Shown: one piece after another, positions 56,954 through 64,000 of the stretch | How positions within the stretch are numbered: the stretch's first letter is position 1 | Layout of the letters: each line of letters begins with the position of its first letter | From: Annona cherimola | Taxonomy: Eukaryota > Streptophyta > Magnoliopsida > Magnoliales > Annonaceae | Direction of reading: 5' to 3' | DNA: 64,000 nt | NCBI GenBank assembly: GCA_030490835.1 | Contig: CM059973.1 | Location: 55,990,008 to 56,054,007 of the forward strand | Notes under the pieces: generated by a model | The model's database searches: none | What the model was told of the DNA's origin: nothing | Seen by the model: only the letters and a program-made list of their open reading frames with translations | Position numbers and translations under genes: made by a program

Positions 56954-58544
56954 TGTTCGCAATCTCACCGCAAGTGCACGGGTCGTAGATTGTAGTATAT
57001 AAAATATCGATCCACAGGGAATTCAGGACTAAAAATTCTGCTTTTAAACACTTTCTCGTCGGATTAAATAGATTAGAAAAGTTGAAAGAGGATGTTGTGA
57101 AACCCCGATCTTAGATACGTGTATAAAACCCTAGGGTTGTAAACCCTAGGTAATATATTTGGAAAATATACATTCATGAGTATGAAATATGTGAGAATAG
57201 AGGTTAAAATAATTATTTATGAAATTCGGATGAATAGTGCACGTGAATAGTAAAACGTGGGATTAAAGAATATGTTAAGTTAATCACTTTGGATTAACTT
57301 AATCATAAAAGATGAAAAAGGAAGCTTCCCACTAAAGGACAAATTTTCTTTTTGGATTAAAATAATAATTTTCGGATTTTTAGTGGATTTTTGAGAGAAA
57401 ATGAAGAAAAATTCATATCTTACGATCCGGAAGTCGGATTAAGGTGAAATTTTGTATGGATTGCTAAAATATTATGCCGAATATGATGGATGGATTGGAT
57501 TAAGCCAAATATCATGAAAAATGTGTTTCTTGAGAGCAAGTAAGTGATGTTTAACTTTTCCAAAGCAAGTCATTAATTCTACTTTTTACTTTTTGAAAAA
57601 GTAGCTTAAGATATGATATTTTAATGAAATAAAAAATATAAAAATCCCCAAAGTCCACCATGGGAAAACATGAGCTAGCATGGGGATTTGTGCCAAAAAT
57701 TCAATGGTTGAGATGAGCTCAATCAAGGATAATCAACGGTTGAGATTAATCATGTCTTTTGATGAAAATCAAGCAATTAATGGATGGATCAGCTTTGGAA
57801 ACTTGTGGCCAGCAATTTCCCACCTAAGATACTGAGAAATTGCTTGGAAATGAGGTGGAAATGACCTAAGTATAGATATTTATAATTTAGCCCAAAATTC
57901 AAGGGGGTAAAATGCAATTTCATGAAATTTTGGATGCTATAAATAGGGGAGGGTGCCTTGAACGAATTTCACACCCATCCCAAGCTCAAAATACTTGAGC
58001 AAGCTCATTTCCCCACCCCATCCACGTTCTAAGTAAGAGAGGAGGAGAGAAAGGAAGGGAAGAGAGAGAAAGGGAGGAGGAAAGGAGATTTTGGCTCACT
58101 TAAGGTAAGCGGATCCTCCTCAAATTTTTGCATGATGTTATTTAGGGTATAACATGGTTGGCTAATTCCTAAGTATGATTAATTAAGTATAGTTACTATG
58201 CCAAAATGGAATCATGTCAAAACATGATAATTTTGGAGCAAAAATAGAGGATTTGGGAAGATAGCATATGATATGTGAAAATAATGCTCTAAATTTGATA
58301 AATGATTATTTGGGATGTATTATTATGATAAATATGATGTTGGAATGATGATATATTAATTTCATGATTTTTGGAATTAAGGATTATGCTTAAGTGAATT
58401 TATGATGATTTTTAGTACATGGAGAAAATGATTTATTTAACCAAGTAAATGATGATAAATTCAAAATGTATGAAATTTCCCATGATATACGAAGCATAAG
58501 CTATGTCATGGTATTTTTTATTTTTGGAAAAAATGTCAATTTTT

Positions 58545-58690
58545 GGAACTCATGAACAGTAACCCACGTTGCTGTGAACAGTAACCTCAGGTGAACAATA
58601 AAAGTGAACAGTGATCTTGAACAGTGATGATGAACAGTAATCTACTACAGTGATTTGCTACAGTAACTATGACACAGTAAATAGCGTGAT
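58545..58690 (+). repeat. GAACAGTAA word cluster
   Basis: TGAACAGTAA, TGAACAGTGA and CTACAGTAA words recur about eight times in 145 bp, without strict spacing. Confidence 0.7.
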
Positions 58691-59319
58691 TTTGGAGAAA
58701 TTTTGAGATTAATATTTAAATATATTGATGGAATTTTTAAAGGATTTATGGATAAAAATCCATATAAATGAATAATGACCAAGTATTTATAAAAGGATAA
58801 CCTCTATAAAAATGAGGTAATATGTAATCATAAAGCATGCATGGAAAGCAAGCTAAGTCATGGAATAGATGGATAAAATATCCAATTTCCTTGTATAGGA
58901 AAAGGAAAGGAAAGGATAAAGGAGTCAGGTTGAAGCAAAGCAAAGGTAAGCAAGCTAACTTTTTAAAATATGATTTTATTTTCAAGTATTTATGAAATGT
59001 GTTTAAGGGTGGTCATTCCTATAATGTTTTGAAATAATGAATGTTTATGAGTTTTTATGAAAAGTCATGCTGGCATATTGATATCATGTGATGTTTATGG
59101 ACATGTGCACATGTACGATGTATAAGGAAGAGGCTTTGGTGGAGGTAGAAAGCGGATCAGAGGGTCCCCCTTCACTATTGCCGAGTCGTATGGGCTGTGT
59201 GCCAACGGCGTCCTCTCCAGAGGTGGAGGCAAAGGAATGTTATGTTTGAATGAATGCATTGCATTTTCATACATGGATTGAAAAGGAAAGCATGGATTTG
59301 AAATTATGTTTTTAAGGGA

Positions 59320-59820
59320 TGGTGCAAATAATTCTCTACATGAAAATGACAAGTCACCTCGTGTAAGAGGTATATAATGCCGGAAAAATCAAAAGTTATG
59401 CATGTAGAAACCATGTAGGCGTCAAGAGGAAGAGAGGTTCCCCTTGATGAGGCCAAGTTGGAGACAGCCGGCGTATTGGACCATGCTATGTGAGATGTTT
59501 CTTGGGCTAGCGTACCCACACATGAAGGTTTATGTCAGAAATGGAAAAAAAGTATTTGCACACATGGATTTGAAAAGATATTTTTAAGGGTGGTGAAAAT
59601 AATTCTCTACATGAGAATGACAAGTCACCTAGTGTAAGAGGTATATAATGCCAGAAAAATCAAAAGTCATGCATGAAGGACCATGTAGGCGTCAAGAGGA
59701 AGAGAGGTTCCCCTTGATGAGGCCAAGTCGGAGACAGCCGACGTATTGGACCATGCTATGTGAGATTTTTCCTAGGCTAGCGTACCTGCACACGAAGGTT
59801 TCTGTCAGGAGTGGAAAGGA
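59320..59820 (+). repeat. Duplication of about 275 bp
   Basis: The segment from ATAATTCTCTACATGA through GCGTCAAGAGGAAGAGAGG to TGTGAGAT...GCTAGCGTAC occurs at about 59328-59550 and again at 59603-59815, nearly unchanged. Confidence 0.9.
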
Positions 59821-61343
59821 AGCATTTGCACATCCAATGTTTATGAAAAGGTTTCTATTCCATTGATAGTTGATCACTTGCTAAGTGTCTCCTATCGAAT
59901 GGAGAGAAATGCATTTACGAATGATTTACATGAATGGTTTATGAAAGGTTTCGAAATATGGTTTACGAAAAGATTTCTATTCCGTTGGTAGTTGATCGTT
60001 TGATAAGTGTCTTCAATCGAATGGAGAGGAATGCATTTAAAATGAAAAATACTTGCTTATTGAGTTTCGACTCATGTTTTGTTTTCCCAACCTCAGACAG
60101 GTGTAGAGAAAGCCAAGATATGAAGGGCATGTGTTGCTAAAGAAAAAGAGAAATCTACCAAGGTTAGTAGATTTTTGTACAAATAGATTCCCTAATGGGA
60201 TATGATGAAAAAGGGTATAGGTTGTATAAAATTATAAAGTTATGAATAATATAAGAAGTTGATGATTTATGATGATATGGATATGTCCATTAAGAATGAT
60301 GATGAGTATATGTTTATATGATGAAAAGAAAAAGAAAGAAAAAAAAATGAAAAAAAAATTGGACGAGATCCAATTAAGTACTCGCCGCGTGATCAGGGCA
60401 ACAATCCTGATTCACACTTACCAATCGACAAGATCCTGGAGTAAGGACTATGTGGACGCCTTGGTTCGAGGCGCCACAGATGTAGTAAATTAAATGGAAA
60501 AGAAACAAAAAATTGGGAAGAGAAAATAAAATAGAAATTAAAATGAGTGGAGAAAACGAGAGTGTGAGTATCTAGGGTCTAGAATTTCACATGCGTCTTT
60601 TGTAACGGGTAGTGGTATAATTATTTAATCCGGATATTGTTTGTTAAAAGAGAACAATCCCTAATTTATCCTTGCACCTTCTCTCGAAACCTACAAGGCG
60701 TACTCTAATCTTCTTAACCACTTATTCTCATGGGATTAAGTTAATTAGAATCCATTAAGTTCTATGGTTTGTTCATGGAATTCCTCAAGGTCATCATGCC
60801 TATTCTCATGGTCTTAGATTTTCAGGTTTAATATCTTGATTATCGTATATTAGATTTCCACATCTCGGTTCCATCGCCTAATATATGGGAATCATTGCCA
60901 AAGTGCAGGCATTCGCACTAAGCGAGCATTAATCACAAGATATTAAATTAACAACAATATCCATCATAAATAAATTAACATCCACACCACGCTACATTGT
61001 ACGCATGCTACATCCTAAACCCTAGATTAAGGGTTTAGCCTAGCATGTTCAAGTCCAAAAGAGAATTAACATAATATCCCATCTTAAACAATAAAAAGCA
61101 AAGAAAAGAAAAGCTTATTGGTTTGGAGCTCCGAGATGTGTCGATCGCCCTACGCAACTTGTCGGTCCTCTTCTCGCCTGTGCTCTCCACCTCTCTCTCT
61201 CTCTCTCTTTCTCTCTCTCTAAAAAAAATCTCTAATCTCTTCTCCTTCGAAAAATTATCTCCCCCCCTTTCGGAACCCTCAAATGGTTTATATATATCCC
61301 TTAAAACGAGCCAACTGCTCGTAATCGTACCCAGGTCTGCATA

Positions 61344-61700
61344 TTGGCGCCTAGGCGCCCCTAGGCACCAGCTCTCTGTGTGATGAGCAATTTGGACACA
61401 TTCTGGAAATCCTAGAAAATTTTACACTGGCGCCTAGGCGCCAACTCTCTGAACTGTCCCTGCCTGGAACTTCTCCTTAACTTTTGTAGTTACCCCTGGG
61501 TGGCGCCTAGGCGCCAACTCCCTGGATGTAATTTTACCTTGTGATCCCCAGAACCCTTTCGGACTTTTAAGCATGTTGGTGAAGTGGCGCCTAGGCTCCA
61601 ACTCTCTGGAAGCAGACTGAAATGTGGCGCTGGAGATCTGGCATGGGCCTATAGGGGTGGCGCCTGGGCACCACTGGTCCGCGCCTAGGCGCCGACACCC
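61344..61700 (-). repeat. GGCGCC palindrome array in the solo LTR
   Basis: Perfect or near-perfect GGCGCCTAGGCGCC copies lie at about 61344, 61428 and 61501. Decayed copies lie at 61585 (GGCTCC) and 61660-61693. Spacing is about 75-85 bp. The layout matches element 2's LTR, with one or two copies more. Confidence 0.85.
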
Positions 61701-61972
61701 TTGCTTGCTTTGGTTTCTCTTTTCTTCCATCCATCATGCTCTTAAGTGTTCCCTATTTCTTCTTGTCCGAATTCCCTTAGACAAAAGAATGGAATGAAAT
61801 TTCAAGCCGAAAGATTATAAAAGTTATTAAATATCTTAAAATTCATGTTCAATGCCCAATTGATGCAAAAATCACATTTTAAACCAAATTTCATATTGAA
61901 CTCAAATAATTCCCCATAAGATTGGTATAAAATGCCCACATAATATACTGTTAATTTCCAATTATCAAGTGG

Positions 61973-63230
61973 TTACAATTCATCCATGAATTTGTTTGCA
62001 ATGATTTTTAGTACAATGTTAAAAAAGTGAATTAAAAAGGTTTTGTTTTAATCATCAATGTAGATCTAAAGTGGGGTCCATCTTCATTACTATTGAAGCA
62101 TATCCCAATTTTAAATACATGAACCTATGAAGTAGACTTGTATAATTTTTTATTTTATCTCCATAATAATACAAACTAATATCTAGAAGTGTATGCTCTA
62201 CAAAAATTACAAATCATATGAGAAGTAAAGAAAAACGCTCTACATACATCTTGTGACAAGGTTTTACATTTTAAATATTAAAATACCTTAATTTTCTATT
62301 ATTATACTTATATTTTCAAGATGTTTTTAGATATTTCCATACAGTTAATCAATTTATTTTATTAGTATTCTCTTTATTCTATTATTACTCTTATCACAAC
62401 ATATTATGATTTTCATTTTTTCAAAAAAAATTTCATTCTAATTTTTAAAAATGGATCGATTTTGGTACAAACGTTTGTATGCTCTAGTTAAAACGTACAT
62501 GCTTCATCTACCATTCGTTCGAAATGGATAGCTAGGATGTAAAGAAACGACGATGTGAAAAATATGAAACTTTTAGCTTTTTGCTCGTACATAAGGCTTG
62601 GAAAAGATTGATGTTTTGGTAACTTTAATGATTTTTTGCATTTTGATGTCTCTAACTTTACCTATTTTTTTTTTAACTCACAAGTTTTGCATATTTATTT
62701 TCTTAAGCTATGTAAGTTTACCTTTTTTCTATTTTCAACCCTAGAGTTCTTCGACATCAAAATACCTAATTAATAACTATTATTTGTAAATGAAAAGACT
62801 AAAATGCCCTTACGGCTTAGTTGAATCGACTTAGATTTGCAGATAGTGTTATTTTTGTTCTACACAAATTGTTCATAAATCGACCTATATATGTGTAGAG
62901 GAAGATTTTGTATGACTCAGTAGAGTCATATGAGTTGACTCATTTTAAATTTGCAAGCAGTATGATTTTTATTGTGACCAAGTTGAGTTGACCTATTTTA
63001 TAAGTTGACTCCTTTTAAGTACAATATTGTTATTAAAAATTCGTATTGTAGATATTGACAAATTTTCATTCGTTTGATGACTTGTATTAATGACAGAGTT
63101 TAATACACAAAGAAGGTGAATTTAGAGGGTTTATAAAATAAATACGTAGAGTTAGGAGGACTGAAATACAAAAAACCTTGGATTTAACCTAAAAAAGATG
63201 AAGCATGATATATAGTTTGTGGGTTGAATC
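61973..63230. other. AT-rich non-coding stretch
   Basis: No gene is recognised. Words such as GAGTTGACTCATTTTAA (62930-63015) recall the copia arrays but are too few to assign. Confidence 0.45.
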
Positions 63231-63380
63231 TAGGGGTGAGAATTGGGGTAGGCTGTACCAGGTCAAGGCTTACTCAACCATAACCTTGCCATTTAAAATT
63301 TTTATTTAACTCTATTTTTATACCGGCCGGGATAATGTTTATTTGATCATCACGTTTTTCAATAGATCTTGAGTTGTTTT
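63231..63380 (+). mobile_element. Left end of an hAT-type element, truncated
   Basis: TAGGGGTGAGAATTGGGG matches the terminus at 2738 (TAGGGGTGGGAATTGGGG) with one difference. No matching right end follows before the copia LTR at 63381. It is a fragment, and the assignment rests on one terminus. Confidence 0.5.
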
Positions 63381-64000
63381 TGTTGATCATATGCTTGCTT
63401 TAAGAATGATTAATTTGATTTTGATGATTAACAAATAATTGAAATATCATTAAAAAAGATCTAATAAATTTGTCTAAGTGTTCTCAGATATTTTGTCTCT
63501 AATTATGTGTATAAAAATGAAAATGTGAAATAATTTAAGTTTCAAGATCTCAAGTTTATGAATTGCAAGTTCAGCAAAGTGAAGTCTCAGCCCAAGTCGA
63601 CTTCACTTGCGACTTGAGTGAAGTCCCAGACCCAAGTCGACTTTGCCTGCGACTTGGGTGAAGTCTCAACCCAAGTCGACTTCGCCTGCGACTTCGAAGG
63701 TAAATTTTTGGACAGCAAGTTTTAACAAGACGAAGTCGCATCCCAAGTCGACTCCACTCATCCGAAGTCGACTCCACTTGCGACTTCAACTCATAACGGT
63801 CGAAAATCCGAACGTTGGAGCTCTAGATGCACGTGAACCTCCACTCCAAACGGCTAGATCATTTTTTCTCAATATATACCATTGATGTATGAACATGAAG
63901 AGTAGAGAGAAGGAGGAAAGAAAGAAGAAAACATAAATTAGGCTTTCATCTTCTAATATTCAAGTGTGTTGAAGTTATTTGAACAACTATTGAAGCTTCA
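63381..64000 (+). repeat. Copia (SIRE-like) LTR start, runs off the window
   Basis: It begins TGTTGATCATATGC and soon has TTTGATGATTAACAAAT, then the AAGTCGACTT array at 63590-63790. This is the plus-strand orientation of the LTR found reversed at 18760, 25430 and 45253. The rest, and any internal region, lies beyond the window. Confidence 0.65.

Larger units (their letters stand above)
57096..60478 (+). mobile_element. Nested solo LTR (3383 bp), chromovirus-like
   Basis: It starts TGTGAAACCCCGATC and ends GGTTCGAGGCGCCACA, with GATGT at 57091-57095 and 60479-60483. The uninterrupted sequence is known from element 2's LTR (GAGGATGTAGTAAATT near 23230), which confirms the empty site exactly. 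Coding regions are absent. It has the TTATTGAGTTTCGACTCATG core (60057) and the GC-rich block (59180). It also has repeated GTGAACAGT words (58550-58690) and a 275-bp duplication. Confidence 0.93.
56954..61967 (-). mobile_element. Solo LTR of element 2 family, split by another solo LTR
   Basis: On the plus strand it runs from TGTTCGCAATCTCACC to TTTCCAATTATCA, the same ends as the LTR of element 2. Flanks AGCGG (56949-56953) and AGTGG (61968-61972) are a duplication with one transition. No PBS or coding part is present. At 57096-60478 a younger solo LTR interrupts it. Without that insertion it is about 1.63 kb, against 1.60 kb for element 2's LTR. GGCGCC palindromes lie at about 61344, 61428, 61501, 61585 and 61660. 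Confidence 0.9.

Noticed and set aside
59648..60140. Open frames in the duplicated part of the nested solo LTR
   Set aside because: They do not keep the same frame in the two duplicate units and have no known domain.

Overview
This window is nuclear DNA of a flowering plant. It consists almost entirely of transposable elements, and I recognise no intact host gene, rRNA gene or tRNA gene. The plant assignment rests on Athila-type Ty3/gypsy elements primed by tRNA-Asp, SIRE-like Ty1/copia remnants, very long chromovirus-type LTRs, and small hAT and Tourist-like DNA elements. All coding regions are decayed by TAG/TAA/TGA stops, frameshifts and deletions, many of them C-to-T or G-to-A changes. 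The species cannot be told from the sequence alone.

Layout from left to right. 1-2284: AT-rich DNA with a 30-base G run; 600-980 may be the promoter and leader of a leftward gene outside the window. 2285-3540: a decayed LTR fragment split by a clean 678-bp hAT-type element (2738-3415, 8-bp duplication). 3899-17475: a complete Athila-type retrotransposon (element 1) with both LTRs, PBS, gag, protease, RT, RNase H, integrase and PPT. Its RT is split at 8699-12057 by a 3.36-kb LTR palindrome, the most unusual object here. 17481-19218: remnants of two LTR families. 19219-24713: a second Athila-type element on the minus strand (element 2), keeping its 5' LTR, PBS, gag and pol as far as RNase H.

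25430-31070: a copia LTR fragment split by a 5-kb solo LTR. 32881-35503: a probable solo LTR, followed by a Tourist-like MITE. 35940-48090: a broken SIRE-like copia element and its LTRs, interrupted by an Athila-like LTR (36285-37781) and a giant solo LTR (38327-44963), which itself holds a further solo LTR (42616-44669). 50475-51200: a second copia remnant (RNase H). 51500-56291: another giant solo LTR. 56954-61967: a solo LTR of the element 2 family, split by a further chromovirus-type solo LTR (57096-60478). 63231-64000: an hAT end and the start of a copia LTR.

The order of insertion can be read from the nesting and from target-site duplications, found by eye for element 1, the palindrome, the hAT element and six solo LTRs. 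Two themes stand out. First, two LTRs lie head to head around exactly one 18-nt tRNA-Asp primer-binding site; this was integrated as a unit and is a natural convergent-promoter, hairpin-RNA locus. Second, unrelated LTR families carry arrays of short perfect palindromes (TTGGCGCCTAGGCGCCAA, AAGTCGACTT, CATGGCC-type), and the Athila LTRs start with a terminal hairpin whose stem is kept by paired changes.
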